Notes: generated by a model from the sequence alone, not told the origin. 64,000 nt of DNA from Thalassospira mesophila (GCF_002115755.1 NZ_JFKA01000010.1:81970-145969); one strand, 5' to 3'. Counted from the first letter of the stretch, positions 42,123-51,982 are shown. Program-made: numbers and translations.

Positions 42123-42821
42123 TCAGGCCGTTTCGGCGGCCGGTTTCCATAAATCATCCAAAATCGCGGGCAACTGGTCAAAATGGTCAATGACCGCATG
42201 TGCCCCGGCCGATTGCAGCTTTTCGCGATCGTGATAGCCCCATGCCACACCGATCGACAGCATGCCCGCCGCCCGGCCCATTTCGATATCAAAGGTGGTA
42301 TCGCCAATCATGGCGCAGCAGCGCGGATCAACACCGGTTTCCATCATCGCCGCTTCCAGCATCGAAGGATGTGGCTTTGACGGGTGGTTGTCGCAAGTCT
42401 GCAAGGTGACAAACCGCTTTGACAAATTATTGCGGTCTAGCACCGCATCAAGCCCGCGCCGCGCCTTACCGGTCGCCACCCCGGATAACCAGCCGCGCTG
42501 ATCAAGGGTATTAATCACCTCGAGCACACCGGGAAACAGGGGTTCGAAAAAATCCGGGCTTTGGCGCAGGGTAAAAAAGGCTGATTTGTAACTGTTGGTG
42601 ACGGCCTCGATCAGGGTGGTTTCCAGCATCGCGGGGCGGGCCAGCTGGGCAATTGCTTCTGGCAGGCTCAGACCAATGATGGTGCGGGTTTTCTCAAGGC
42701 CGGGGCAATCCAGCCCGTGTTCGGCAAAGGCGTGGTCCATGCAATGGGCAATGGCATGCTGACTGTCCACAAGGGTACCGTCGCAATCAAAAATCACCAG
42801 TCGAAGCAAATCTGTCGTCAT
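42123..42821 (-). CDS. HAD family hydrolase, phosphoglycolate phosphatase-like
   Basis: A 232-residue HAD-IA phosphatase. Motif I is VIFDCDGTLVDSQHAIA (nucleophile Asp and Asp+2), motif II is GVATGKARRGLD, motif III SKPHPSMLE and motif IV AMIGDTTFDIEMGRAAGM. This pattern and the TLVDSQHAI segment fit the phosphoglycolate phosphatase / pyrophosphatase-like group, which often lies beside rluC in alphaproteobacteria. The substrate is inferred only from the family. Its start is ATG 42821. The SRPBCC gene follows by 9 nt. Confidence 0.88.
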   Translation of the reverse strand: MTTDLLRLVIFDCDGTLVDSQHAIAHCMDHAFAEHGLDCPGLEKTRTIIGLSLPEAIAQLARPAMLETTLIEAVTNSYKSAFFTLRQSPDFFEPLFPGVLEVINTLDQRGWLSGVATGKARRGLDAVLDRNNLSKRFVTLQTCDNHPSKPHPSMLEAAMMETGVDPRCCAMIGDTTFDIEMGRAAGMLSIGVAWGYHDREKLQSAGAHAVIDHFDQLPAILDDLWKPAAETA

Positions 42822-43101
42822 TCACAGGCCCTGTATCGTATCGCCATCATGGGTTTAACATGACAATTCATGACAACTGCCAACAGGCCACGGGGGAATA
42901 AATCTCATCCCGGCGGCGGCAGCGCACGGTGCCCCTACCGTCTAGCGCATAGCGGGGAAAAGATCGAGTCTTCCCGACAAAAGAAACGCCCTGCGCATTT
43001 AATGCCCAAGTCATTCAACCCAAAGGGAAATAAAGCGCGCTATTATTTATTAGAATTTAGTTATACAATGGTGGATGGCCCCGAAAAAGGGGGAGGAAAC
43101 C

Positions 43102-43359
43102 ATGTTAACACTTAAAGACTGCTTCGACTTTAGCGACCTTAACGAAGACGAAATCTGCGCTATTGCCGAATGTGAACACATCCCGATCATCAGTGCGCTT
43201 GAAGAAGGCGACAATCTGGTTCACAGCGCACGGGGTCGTCAGCGCATTGCCAAAATGCTGCTGCAACGTGCCAAAGAATGCGATTTACGTGGCATGGATG
43301 GCCATGCCACGCAATTACGCTGCATTCACAAGGCTTTCATCACCCGCTTTGGGCCTTAA
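43102..43359 (+). CDS. Hypothetical protein, 85 residues, conserved-looking
   Basis: An 85-residue soluble protein starting at an ATG (43102) with GGGAGG 6 nt upstream, so translation is well supported. The sequence begins MLTLKDCFDFSDLNEDEICA and includes CEHIPIISALEEGDNLVHSA. I recall similar alphaproteobacterial proteins with a CLDFCDLTEDEI-type start, but no function is assigned. Two cysteines occur in the front part and two toward the end (KECDL and LRCIH). It is a single plus-strand gene between two minus-strand genes. Confidence 0.7.
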   Translation: MLTLKDCFDFSDLNEDEICAIAECEHIPIISALEEGDNLVHSARGRQRIAKMLLQRAKECDLRGMDGHATQLRCIHKAFITRFGP

Positions 43360-43444
43360 CGCGCCATAATGGATGATGCGAACACACACCGTATCCGGGG
43401 CCAACCGGGCCGGTGTCTGGTTGTTTGCGGCCCGGACAAGGCCA

Positions 43445-44515
43445 TTACCGTCGGGAATCGTCCCGACGGAATGGTTTCTTTTCTTTTTCCCGGTGAATTT
43501 CGGGTGTCAAAAACTTGGTTGCCGTTTTCGGATCGAAATTCAACGCTTTCATGCTTTCGCTGAAATGCGGTGGTACCGGTGCCTCGATAATAACGCGATA
43601 GCCCGTTACCGGGTGCGGAAAATCGATTGCGCGGGCATGCAAATGCATCTGGGTGGACAAACCATCGCTGAACGCTTTGGTGCCGCCATATTTTCCATCG
43701 CCCAAAATCGGGCAACCAATCGCCTCGCAATGGGCGCGCAACTGGTGGGTACGCCCGGTTAGCGGCGACAGGGCCAGCCAGGCGGCTCTGCGCCCCGCAC
43801 GGGCCAGCTGGCGATAAATCGTTTGCGCCGACTTCCCTTCCTTGGTGTCGATCACCATTTTTTCGCCGCCCTTGCCGCCCTGTTTGGCCAGCGGGGCGTC
43901 TATCATGCCTTCGCGTTCAGTCGGCGCGCCTGAAACCAGCGCCCAATACAGCTTGCGAGTGGTTTTATCCTTGAACGCCCGGGTCAGCGATGCGGCCGCC
44001 GATGCCGAGCGTGCCAGCAACAACACACCACTGGTGTCTTTATCCAGGCGATGGACCAGCTTGGGCCGTTCCTTGCTATCAAGCTTTAACGCATCAAGCA
44101 TGCCATCAATATGCAGGGCGGTGTTGGTGCCCCCCTGCACGGCCAGACCAGCCGGTTTATTAATTGCCAGAACGACTTCATCATAAAACAGCACAGAATC
44201 ACGCAGGGCCTGCAAGTCTTCCTCGCTGGCATTGACCTGGGCCGGACCGGATTTGACGCGCGGTTCATAACCACCTTCGCGCCACGCGGTTTCACCGCCG
44301 CCCGACATAACCGGCACCGGCGGCACACGAATTTCCTGGCCTGGCTCAACCCTTTGGTTGGCCTTGGCCCGTTTGCCGTCGACACGGATTTGCCCGCCGC
44401 GCAAAAATTTCTGGACCTGACCGAATGTAAATTCCGGGCAGTTGCGTTTGAACCAGCGATCCAGGCGAAGTTCCGCCTCGTCCGCCTTGACCCGACGCAG
44501 GGTAACACCGCTCAT
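43445..44515 (-). CDS. rluC: 23S rRNA pseudouridine synthase, RluC type
   Basis: RluC isomerises uridines in 23S rRNA to pseudouridine. The 356-residue product has an N-terminal S4 RNA-binding domain (RLDRWFKRNCPEFTFGQVQK) and the RluA catalytic domain, with HRLDKDTSG placing the catalytic aspartate at residue 158 and LTGRTHQLRAHCEAIGCPIL after it. The lysine-rich C-terminal tail is encoded across a hairpin that overlaps the stop. The start overlaps the crcB stop by 4 nt (ATGA), so the two genes are coupled. Confidence 0.93.
   Translation of the reverse strand: MSGVTLRRVKADEAELRLDRWFKRNCPEFTFGQVQKFLRGGQIRVDGKRAKANQRVEPGQEIRVPPVPVMSGGGETAWREGGYEPRVKSGPAQVNASEEDLQALRDSVLFYDEVVLAINKPAGLAVQGGTNTALHIDGMLDALKLDSKERPKLVHRLDKDTSGVLLLARSASAAASLTRAFKDKTTRKLYWALVSGAPTEREGMIDAPLAKQGGKGGEKMVIDTKEGKSAQTIYRQLARAGRRAAWLALSPLTGRTHQLRAHCEAIGCPILGDGKYGGTKAFSDGLSTQMHLHARAIDFPHPVTGYRVIIEAPVPPHFSESMKALNFDPKTATKFLTPEIHREKEKKPFRRDDSRR
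43448..43471 (-). repeat. Hairpin across the rluC stop
   Basis: CCGTCGGGA and TCCCGACGG form a 9-bp stem with a 4-nt loop, lying in the last rluC codons with the stop codon at the stem's base. It can act as an overlapping terminator or protect the mRNA end. Confidence 0.5.
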
Positions 44516-44904
44516 TGGACGGCTCCTCGTACTAATGCCATTGCCCCGAACAGGGCAGAAATGCCAACAAAAACCGATACGGTGACATAAAGGGCCGCCA
44601 ACGCGAAATTGCCGCGCTCATAAAGCGTCGCGACATCCAGGGAAAAGGTGGAAAACGTGGTAAACGCCCCCAAAAACCCGGTAATAACAATTGCGCGTAT
44701 TTCAGGCCCTATCGAAAATTTAAGTGCGCCCAGTTCAATGACCAGCCCCATAATAAACGAGCCGACAATATTGACCGCGAAGGTTCCCCAGGGAAAGCCA
44801 TGCCCGAGGGCTGTATTCACCCAGCCCGAAACCACATAGCGCGACATAGCCCCCAACGCCCCACCCAGGGCCACACAGGCAAAAATGATCGGTGAAAATT
44901 GCAT
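44512..44904 (-). CDS. crcB: Fluoride efflux channel CrcB
   Basis: CrcB (Fluc) exports fluoride as a dual-topology dimer in the inner membrane. The 130-residue product has four hydrophobic segments, with GGALGAMSRYVVSGW, WGTFAVNIVGSFIMG and GFLGAFTTFSTFSLD, the last including the pore-lining phenylalanines and TTFSTF. No fluoride riboswitch pattern was seen upstream. It overlaps rluC by 4 nt, which is the usual crcB-rluC pairing in alphaproteobacteria. Confidence 0.94.
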   Translation of the reverse strand: MQFSPIIFACVALGGALGAMSRYVVSGWVNTALGHGFPWGTFAVNIVGSFIMGLVIELGALKFSIGPEIRAIVITGFLGAFTTFSTFSLDVATLYERGNFALAALYVTVSVFVGISALFGAMALVRGAVQ

Positions 44905-45174
44905 GGCCGGGAAGCTAGTCCTTCATTGTTCAAATGTCACATGCCAAAACCGCACGGGCGACCAGCACCTTCGCACGGACCAGATGACGTCAAACCGTTT
45001 ACAGCGCAGCCCCGGTGATGTGGCCTGATCTGACGAAAAAGCCACCACGGGTTTAAAGCGCACTGCCCCGGATGTAACAGAGGATGGCCAGACAGGCAAT
45101 CTTATCATCATTCAATGATATGCAAACCCGGCCAGGCGGGCTTTATTTTACCCGAAAGCAGGTTTTTTGTCGGC

Positions 45175-45696
45175 CTAATTGGCGACTTTGCCCTGTGTTA
45201 CCTCGCCAAGGCGCGATAACACCCTTTTTAGCCGTCTTTTGTTGGCGCCCAAATCGGCGGCACCATAAACAGACCGGCTATAGGCCAAAAGCTGGCTGGT
45301 GTTATCTTCAACCGGGACGGCCTGCAAATCGACCCAGTCGGGGAAACGAAAAACCGGGCTGCGCAAGACAATGCGCAAATGCAGGGTTTCGGCATTGCGC
45401 AGGGTTACCTTGCCGCCCATCGTGCCTGCAATTTCCTCGATCCGGCTGAAAAGCTGGCTGGCACTGACCTGAAAAACCGGGCTGTCAATTTTGCGAATGG
45501 CTGGCGGGCACCGGTTGCCGCCGCATACCAGATAAAAATTGGGCTGGGCAGGAAGCGGCATTTCCGGTGAAAAACGAACAATTTCAGGCTCGCCCGGCGG
45601 CAACATTGAATCAAGCAGCCCGCTAAAACGCACACCGGCAAATGTCAGCCCGACCACTGCGATAAACCACATGATCACCATCATGAACCGCGTCAC
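45175..45696 (-). CDS. DUF1499 domain-containing protein
   Basis: A 173-residue protein with an N-terminal membrane anchor (MMVIMWFIAVVGLTFAGV), then a region starting FSPEMPLPAQPNFYLVCGG and the DUF1499 core (ISRI-like FSRIEEIAGTMGGKVTLRN, RFPDWVDLQAVPVEDNTSQ, YSRSVYGAADLGANKRRLKR). The family's function is unknown. The GTG at 45696 with AAGGGGAC upstream is chosen; an ATG at 45684 is also in frame. It is a single minus-strand gene after the azoR terminator. Confidence 0.85.
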   Translation of the reverse strand: MTRFMMVIMWFIAVVGLTFAGVRFSGLLDSMLPPGEPEIVRFSPEMPLPAQPNFYLVCGGNRCPPAIRKIDSPVFQVSASQLFSRIEEIAGTMGGKVTLRNAETLHLRIVLRSPVFRFPDWVDLQAVPVEDNTSQLLAYSRSVYGAADLGANKRRLKRVLSRLGEVTQGKVAN

Positions 45697-45788
45697 GCAC
45701 GTCCCCTTGTTTCTTCCCCATACATCGGCACACTCTGCCAGATAGGCCGCTAGAACCAAAGGATATTAAACGTTTTCAGCGACAAAAA

Positions 45789-45818
45789 CAAAAGACCGGT
45801 GCGCAACACACCGGTCTT
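45789..45818 (-). terminator. Intrinsic terminator after azoR
   Basis: AAGACCGGTG (45792-45801) and CACCGGTCTT (45809-45818) form a 10-bp stem; on the minus strand a TTTGTTTTTGTC tail follows. It ends the azoR transcript before the DUF1499 gene. Confidence 0.85.
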
Positions 45819-45887
45819 ATATGTCGAATGCAACGCTGGGGGGAATAAAACGGGGAAATGCGTTACATTACGTGATGACGTGGCACA

Positions 45888-46493
45888 TCAGGCCGCAACA
45901 GGCAACGCTGCTGCTTCGACATTGGCAATCGCCGTTGCCATTGCTTTTTCGGCATCAACCGCAAAACCCGAGGCTTCGACCACAGTGACATCGGAAATGC
46001 CCAAAAATGCCAGGAACTGTTTCATGTAAGGGGTGGCAAAGTCGTAGGCACTGTTAACCGGAACGCCGCCGGTTGCGACAACCAGATAGGCTTTTTTGCC
46101 GGTCAGGGCGCCAACCGGGCCATTTTCGGTGTAGTTAAAAGTAACCCCAACGCGGGCAACCATGTCGTTCCAGGCTTTCAGGGTTGACGGAACAGCAAAG
46201 TTATACATCGGCACGCCGATAACCACGGTGTCCGCGGCCTGCAATTCGCCAACCAGCGTATCGGAATTTGCCAGCAAGGCCTTCTGCGCATCGCTGCGGC
46301 TATCGGCCGGGGTGTAATATGCGCCAACAACGTCGCCGCTCAGCGCCGGGGCAACATTGGCATTCAGCGCACGCGAGGTTACCGATGCCGACGGATCAGC
46401 AGCCTTGATGCGATCAATCAGTTTAAGGGCCAACTGACGGCTTTTGGAATTTTCGCCATTTACGGACGGATCGATATGCAAAATCGTGCTCAT
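45888..46493 (-). CDS. azoR: FMN-dependent NADH:quinone reductase / azoreductase
   Basis: AzoR reduces quinones and azo compounds with NADH through bound FMN, protecting against quinone stress. The 201-residue product has the usual start MSTILHIDPSVNGENSKSR with the FMN phosphate loop, the PMYNFAVPSTLKAWNDMVAR segment that packs the flavin, and the VATGGVP loop near residue 140. The start ATG at 46493 follows a short leader. It is a single gene with its own terminator. Confidence 0.94.
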   Translation of the reverse strand: MSTILHIDPSVNGENSKSRQLALKLIDRIKAADPSASVTSRALNANVAPALSGDVVGAYYTPADSRSDAQKALLANSDTLVGELQAADTVVIGVPMYNFAVPSTLKAWNDMVARVGVTFNYTENGPVGALTGKKAYLVVATGGVPVNSAYDFATPYMKQFLAFLGISDVTVVEASGFAVDAEKAMATAIANVEAAALPVAA

Positions 46494-46595
46494 GGAAAAG
46501 TCTCCAGACTCAATATGTTGTTATGAAAACACCATACCAATTTCCAGATTGAAGACTATCCATCGACTACGCACATGTTTGTTTCCGTTTTTATC

Positions 46596-47906
46596 CTAAT
46601 CTTCGGAACCGCGTTTTTGCCGCTCGCGGCGCAGCCGGGCGAAATAGTCGACGCGCTTGCGCAAATCGCGCTCGAACCCGCGTTCTACCGGCTCGTAGAA
46701 CTGTTGCCGACGCATACCTTCGGGGAAATAGTTTTGCCCGGAAAAACCATCTTCCTGATCATGGTCATAGGCATAACCCGTGCCGTAGCCAATTTCTTTC
46801 ATCAGCTTGGTTGGCGCATTAAGGATGTGCGCCGGCGGCGTTAACGACCCGGTATCGCGGGCAATTTTGGCCGAACGGTTATAGGCGTTGTAACCGGCAT
46901 TGGATTTAGGGGCCAATGCCAGATAAATCACCGCCTGCCCCAGGGCCAGCTCGCCTTCGGGGCTGCCCATCCGTTCATAGCTTTGCCATGCCCCCAGGCA
47001 TATCTGCTGTGCTTGCGGGTCGGCCAGGCCGATATCCTCAATCGCCATGCGCAACAGGCGCCGGGCGACATATTTGGGGTCTTCGCCCCCCGCCAGCATG
47101 CGGTTAAACCAGTACAGGGCGGCATCCGGGTCTGATCCGCGCACGGACTTATGCAAGGCACTGATCAGGTTATAATGGCTGTCATCGCCTTTGTCGTAAA
47201 TCGGCACACGTTTTTGCACCACGCGCGACAATTCCGCCACGCCAAGCGGCCCGTCGTCGCTGGCAGGTAACATAAACAGTTCTTCGGCCATATTGAGCAA
47301 ATAACGCCCGTCGCCATCGGCCATGGCACGCAGGGTAATCCGGGCTTCGTCGGTAAGGGGAAGATCAAAGCCCATTTCGGCTTCGCTGCGTTTAAGCAAT
47401 TCTTCCAGTGCCGGGTCATCAAGCCGCTTTAACACCAGAACCTGACTTCGTGATAACAACGCGGCGTTAAGCTCGAATGACGGATTTTCGGTGGTCGCCC
47501 CGATCAGGGTAATGGTGCCATCTTCGACATAGGGCAAAAAGCTGTCTTGCTGGGCCTTGTTAAAACGGTGAATTTCGTCAACAAATAACAGGGTGCTAGC
47601 CCCGGTGCTGCGCCGGCCGCGCGCACGCTCGAACACTTTGCGCAAATCAGCCACACCGGAAAAAATCGCCGATAACGGCTCAAACGCCATATCGGCAATA
47701 TCGGCCATCAGGCGGGCCAGCGTGGTTTTGCCACAGCCCGGCGGCCCCCATAATATCACCGATGGCACGCGTCGTGTTTGTGTCATCCGGGTTAACGGGC
47801 CGTCATCGCCAAACAAATGGTCCTGCCCCACCACCTCGACCAGTTTGCGCGGGCGCAACCGGTCTGCCAGCGGGCGGGCAACCTGACTTTCAAACAACGA
47901 TACCAT
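46596..47906 (-). CDS. rarA: Replication-associated recombination protein A (RarA/MgsA)
   Basis: RarA is an AAA+ ATPase that acts at stalled replication forks and binds SSB. The 436-residue product has Walker A GPPGCGKTT (54-62), Walker B LLFVDEIHRF, and the sensor segment LIGATTENPSFELNAALLSR. The C-terminal MgsA domain has SDPDAALYWFNRMLAGGEDP and KSNAGYNAYN, both hallmark segments of the family. It follows degQ on the same strand by about 90 nt, but probably has its own promoter. The ATG start gives the family's usual length. Confidence 0.95.
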   Translation of the reverse strand: MVSLFESQVARPLADRLRPRKLVEVVGQDHLFGDDGPLTRMTQTRRVPSVILWGPPGCGKTTLARLMADIADMAFEPLSAIFSGVADLRKVFERARGRRSTGASTLLFVDEIHRFNKAQQDSFLPYVEDGTITLIGATTENPSFELNAALLSRSQVLVLKRLDDPALEELLKRSEAEMGFDLPLTDEARITLRAMADGDGRYLLNMAEELFMLPASDDGPLGVAELSRVVQKRVPIYDKGDDSHYNLISALHKSVRGSDPDAALYWFNRMLAGGEDPKYVARRLLRMAIEDIGLADPQAQQICLGAWQSYERMGSPEGELALGQAVIYLALAPKSNAGYNAYNRSAKIARDTGSLTPPAHILNAPTKLMKEIGYGTGYAYDHDQEDGFSGQNYFPEGMRRQQFYEPVERGFERDLRKRVDYFARLRRERQKRGSED

Positions 47907-47997
47907 GCCTGTCTTTTAACCTTTCGTGCGTTCATCGCGCACATATCAAACCGGTGCCCCGGCACAAGCACGCCCCGGAGCACCGCATATCATGATC

Positions 47998-49455
47998 CTA
48001 CAGCGTATAATCCGCTGTCAGGATTTTGCCATCCCGCTTAACCGCGATTGACCAGTTACGGCCCTTCTCGCCAGTGCGCAGGGCCTTTTTAAGCACATCG
48101 ACACTGTCAATACGGGTTTTGTTGACTTCCGTAATCAGATCGCCCGGCTTCAGGCGGGCCTGCCGGGCCAGACTGTTGCCGGGCACTTCCAGAACAATAA
48201 CACCGCTCATCAGGGTATCAACGCCCAGTTCATCGGCCAGTGCCGGGTTGAGATTGGCAACTTTGGCCCCGCCAAACGGGTTGCGTCCGCCAACAACGGT
48301 TTCATCACGGGCGGGGGTTTCGGGGGCCACTTCCAGCGGCACCGAAACGTCCTGTTTGCTGCCATCGCGCAAAATCGTCAACACGGCATTGCCAGTTGCT
48401 TCCAGGGTGGCAATACGGAAACGCAGGCTGTTGGGGTCGTCCACTTCCAGGCCATTTACAGCAACAACCACATCTCCGGCTTTAAGCCCCGCCCGATTTG
48501 CCGGGCTTTGCGGATAAACCGCATTGATCAGCACCCCGCCCGGACGTTCAAGGTCAAGCGAGCGTGCCAGATCGGCAGTCACAGTTTGCCCCGACGCACC
48601 AAGCCACGGACGGCGCAAATCACCACTGATCAGGCCGCGCATCACGACCTTGACCATATTCACCGGAATGGCAAAACCAATGCCGTTTGACCCGCCCGAT
48701 TTGGTAAAGATGGCGGAATTCACCCCAACCAGATCGCCGTTCATATCAATCAGCGCCCCGCCGGAATTGCCCGGGTTAATCGCCGCATCGGTTTGAATGA
48801 AAGACTGATAATCCTGCCCGGTGACACCGGCACGGGCCAGCGCGGACACAATACCACTGGTCACGGTTTGGCCCACCCCAAACGGGTTGCCAATCGCGAG
48901 AACCAGATCACCAACTTCGACATCATCGGAATCGCCAAGTTTCAAAGTTGGCAGGGCATCTTGCACGTCAACAAGCTTAAGAACGGCAAGGTCTGTGCGT
49001 TCATCCGCCCCCACGAGTTTGGCATCAAATTCGCGCCGGTCATGCAACACCACGCGAATTTCGCTGGCCCCGTCAATAACATGGCGGTTGGTAACGATGG
49101 TGCCGTCGGGCGATACAATCACGCCCGACCCCAGCGACCGCTCAATGCGCTGGCGCGGCGCCCCAAACGCCCCGCCAAACCGGTTGCCAAAAAACTGGCT
49201 GAAAAACGGGTCGTTCATAAAAGGATTGGCGGGCCGTGATGTGACGACCTTTTTGGTAAAGATATTTACCACGCTTGGTGCCGTTTGTTTGACCAGCGGC
49301 GAAAACGACATCTTTATTTCGGCATCACTGGTTGGCAATCGCCGCTCGGACGCGGCCGCCTGGTGATGCCATCCCCCTGCCAGCACTGCCATCCCCATTG
49401 ACAGTACCAACGCGAACATTCCGATCTTTTTTGCCTGCACGTTTCTCTCTTCCAT
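47998..49455 (-). CDS. degQ: DegQ/DegP-type periplasmic serine protease
   Basis: A 485-residue periplasmic protease and chaperone that clears misfolded proteins. An N-terminal signal segment (GMFALVLSMGMAVLAGGWHH) precedes the trypsin-like domain with triad His125 (TNRHVI), Asp155 (RTDLAVLK) and Ser231 (INPGNSGGAL). Two PDZ domains follow, with LGASGQTVTADLA and the carboxyl part LVEVAP-like VPLEVAP, then a second PDZ from about residue 400. Two PDZ domains make it DegP/DegQ type rather than DegS. The start ATG at 49455 follows a 382-bp region that separates it from the ribosomal operon. Confidence 0.94.
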   Translation of the reverse strand: MEERNVQAKKIGMFALVLSMGMAVLAGGWHHQAAASERRLPTSDAEIKMSFSPLVKQTAPSVVNIFTKKVVTSRPANPFMNDPFFSQFFGNRFGGAFGAPRQRIERSLGSGVIVSPDGTIVTNRHVIDGASEIRVVLHDRREFDAKLVGADERTDLAVLKLVDVQDALPTLKLGDSDDVEVGDLVLAIGNPFGVGQTVTSGIVSALARAGVTGQDYQSFIQTDAAINPGNSGGALIDMNGDLVGVNSAIFTKSGGSNGIGFAIPVNMVKVVMRGLISGDLRRPWLGASGQTVTADLARSLDLERPGGVLINAVYPQSPANRAGLKAGDVVVAVNGLEVDDPNSLRFRIATLEATGNAVLTILRDGSKQDVSVPLEVAPETPARDETVVGGRNPFGGAKVANLNPALADELGVDTLMSGVIVLEVPGNSLARQARLKPGDLITEVNKTRIDSVDVLKKALRTGEKGRNWSIAVKRDGKILTADYTL

Positions 49456-49837
49456 GCTTGAGATGGGTGGTTTTCAACAACCCGCGTCACCGAAATGCGG
49501 TGCCTGCCCGTGCGGTCGGGCAGTTTATTTTTAAACGGGTGACCTTCCGCCCTGCCCCAAAGCAGTAAAGACCGGGGCAACAGACGAAAACCGGGACCGG
49601 TTTACACGGGTTAAAAACCATGGGACCCAAAAGATTTAGGCCCAAAACCCGCCGCCCGCAACCACCGACCACAGCAAACAGCAGATCCGGCGCATCACAG
49701 CGCTCTTTTACCCGCCATCCGCCCCGTCCGTGACGCCAGAATGCGGGATACACGCACCAATCGAAAAAACAGCCATAAAAAAACGGACGGTGCCCAAAAG
49801 CACCGCCCGTCTGTATCTTAGGCCAAGGTAACCGGAC
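49456..49837. other. Gap between degQ and rplQ
   Basis: These 382 bases hold the terminator of the ribosomal operon (49777-49811). The rest presumably includes the degQ promoter; no gene or recognisable sigma-E-type site was identified. Confidence 0.5.
49777..49811 (-). terminator. Intrinsic terminator ending the ribosomal superoperon
   Basis: On the minus strand the GGGCGGTGC side and the GCACCGTCCG side form a long GC-rich stem, followed by seven T residues. It lies about 30 nt after the rplQ stop. Confidence 0.88.
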
Positions 49838-50266
49838 TTATTCGTCCGAACCTTCAGCTTCGCTCTCTGCTTCGAGGCGAGCGCGGTCTTCCGCGCCTTT
49901 TGCTTCCGGGTCACGATCGACGAGTTCGATCAGTGCAACCGGAGCCGCATCGCCGTAACGAAAGCCGGCTTTAAGAACGCGGGTGTAACCACCACTACGG
50001 TCTTTGTAGCGTTCAGCAATAACGCTGAACAACTTGGAAACAGCCGTTTCGTCACGCAGGGTCGAAAGGACCTGACGACGTGCATGCAGGTCGCCCCGCT
50101 TGCCCAGCGTAATCAGTTTTTCGACATACGGGCGAAGATCTTTGGCCTTCGGAAGAGTCGTCTTGATCTGTTCGTGAGTGATCAACGAAACAGCCATGTT
50201 GGCAAACATTGCCTTACGATGGGACTTCGTCCGATTAAGCTTACGGCCGTGCATACCGTGACGCAT
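49838..50266 (-). CDS. rplQ: 50S ribosomal protein L17
   Basis: L17 binds 23S rRNA near the exit tunnel. The 142-residue product opens with the standard [19 protein letters not shown], and ends with an acidic tail ([11 protein letters not shown]), common in alphaproteobacteria. The ATG at 50266 has AAGGAGAG upstream; an upstream in-frame start (50326) is not supported. It is the last gene of the S10-spc-alpha superoperon, 173 nt after rpoA. Confidence 0.97.
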   Translation of the reverse strand: MRHGMHGRKLNRTKSHRKAMFANMAVSLITHEQIKTTLPKAKDLRPYVEKLITLGKRGDLHARRQVLSTLRDETAVSKLFSVIAERYKDRSGGYTRVLKAGFRYGDAAPVALIELVDRDPEAKGAEDRARLEAESEAEGSDE

Positions 50267-50439
50267 GGGTACTCTCCTTCTGGCTTGGCTTCGCGCGCGA
50301 AACCGATTGTGAAACCGTAACGCCACCCTGAAAACAGGTCATGCACGTACGGTGTGGGCAATTCTGCCCGATCAGGATTTGCATCCTGTGCTGGACCGCA
50401 GAACGCGTTCCATATCGACCCGCAGGCCGAAGGCCCGTT

Positions 50440-51456
50440 TTAGAACGGGTCTTCGAACTTGCGTGCCAGATCTTCGATATTCTCAGGCGGCCAACCGCCG
50501 ACTTCCATCCCGAGATGCAGGCCCATCTGAGCCAGAACATCCTTGATTTCGTTCAGCGATTTACGACCGAAGTTCGGGGTACGGAGCATTTCTGCTTCGG
50601 ACTTCTGAACCAGATCGCCGATATAAATGATGTTGTCGTTCTTCAGGCAGTTTGCCGAACGAACAGACAATTCAAGTTCATCAACCTTACGCAGCAGGTT
50701 TTTGTTGAACGGCAGTTCGTCTTCTTTCTTCTCTTCGACAACCGCTTCGGGTTCTTCGAAGTTAACGAACAGCGACAACTGGTCCTGCAGAATGCGTGCA
50801 GCAAGGGCGACCGAGTCTTCCGGGGTAACCGAACCGTTGGTTTCAACAGTGATCGACAATTTGTCGAAATCGGTATCCTGGCCAACACGGGTGTTTTCGA
50901 CCTTGTAGGCAACCTTGCGGATCGGGCTGAAAATGGCATCGATCGGAATCAGGCCAATCGGTGCATCAGCAGAGCGGTGCGCAGTCGCAGCAACATAGCC
51001 CTTGCCGTTTTCAACCGTGAATTCGATATTGAGCGTCGCGCCATCATCAAGGTGGCACAGCTCAAGACCCGGATTGAGGATTTCGATATCCGCACCGGTT
51101 TCAATCTGACCTGCGGTAACGGCACCAGGGCCGGTCGCCTTCAGGGTCATCTTTTTCGGACCTTCGGCATGCATGCGCACGCCCAGGGTTTTAATATTCA
51201 GGATGATGTCGGTAACGTCTTCCCGGACTCCCGGAATAGACGAGAATTCGTGCAAGACGCCATCGATCTGAATTGCAGTAACTGCTGCCCCCTGGAGGGA
51301 TGACAGCAGAATGCGACGCAGCGCGTTGCCCAGGGTCTGACCAAAACCGCGCTCCAGCGGTTCAGCCACGATCGTACCGACGCGGCTGGCGTCTGTACCC
51401 GGGGTAACATCAAGCTTCGTCGGCTTAATCAGTTCCTGCCAGTTCTTCTGAATCAC
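50440..51456 (-). CDS. rpoA: DNA-directed RNA polymerase subunit alpha
   Basis: RpoA dimerises to assemble RNA polymerase and its C-terminal domain contacts promoter UP elements and activators. The 338-residue product has the N-terminal domain ([20 protein letters not shown]) and the C-terminal domain ([17 protein letters not shown], with [16 protein letters not shown]). The start is a GTG at 51456, giving the family start [16 protein letters not shown], with AAGGTGG upstream; another GTG at 51465 is less likely. It lies between rpsK and rplQ in the alpha operon. Confidence 0.96.
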   Translation of the reverse strand: MIQKNWQELIKPTKLDVTPGTDASRVGTIVAEPLERGFGQTLGNALRRILLSSLQGAAVTAIQIDGVLHEFSSIPGVREDVTDIILNIKTLGVRMHAEGPKKMTLKATGPGAVTAGQIETGADIEILNPGLELCHLDDGATLNIEFTVENGKGYVAATAHRSADAPIGLIPIDAIFSPIRKVAYKVENTRVGQDTDFDKLSITVETNGSVTPEDSVALAARILQDQLSLFVNFEEPEAVVEEKKEDELPFNKNLLRKVDELELSVRSANCLKNDNIIYIGDLVQKSEAEMLRTPNFGRKSLNEIKDVLAQMGLHLGMEVGGWPPENIEDLARKFEDPF

Positions 51457-51574
51457 GAGACCCACCTTCGCAACTGGAGCCTAGGGTAATGTGAGGTGCA
51501 ACGCACCCCAACGAGAAACGCGAACAGGCCCGGTTTCCCGGGCCTATACGCGGGTCGTCCGCAGATCGGCGCGA

Positions 51575-51967
51575 TTAGACGCGACGACGCTTGCGCGGAC
51601 GGCAACCATTGTGCGGAATCGGCGTCACGTCTTTGATCGACGTGATGTTAAAGCCGACAGCCTGAAGCGCACGCAGAGCCGATTCACGTCCCGAACCCGG
51701 GCCTTTGACTTCGACTTCGAGAGTCTTCATGCCGTGTTCAGCGGCTTTTTTACCAGCGTCTTCAGCAGCCATCTGGGCTGCATAAGGCGTTGATTTACGC
51801 GAACCACGGAAACCCATGCCACCAGCAGTCGACCAGGCAATGGTATTGCCCTGAACGTCGGTGATGGTAACCATGGTGTTATTAAAGGTTGCGTTGACGT
51901 GGGCGATGCCGTTCGTAATATTCTTACGTTCGCGGCGACGCACACGAGTCTGTGGTGCTTTTGCCAT
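51575..51967 (-). CDS. rpsK: 30S ribosomal protein S11
   Basis: S11 lines the platform of the small subunit and helps form the Shine-Dalgarno cleft. The 130-residue product shows [19 protein letters not shown], the [19 protein letters not shown] block, and ends with [10 protein letters not shown], all standard. It lies 15 nt after rpsM and about 118 nt before rpoA in the alpha operon. Confidence 0.97.
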   Translation of the reverse strand: MAKAPQTRVRRRERKNITNGIAHVNATFNNTMVTITDVQGNTIAWSTAGGMGFRGSRKSTPYAAQMAAEDAGKKAAEHGMKTLEVEVKGPGSGRESALRALQAVGFNITSIKDVTPIPHNGCRPRKRRRV

Positions 51968-51982
51968 AATCGTTCCCCTACC

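Noticed and set aside
44905..45174. Possible fluoride riboswitch before crcB
   Set aside because: No sequence matching the crcB motif core was recognised upstream of the gene.
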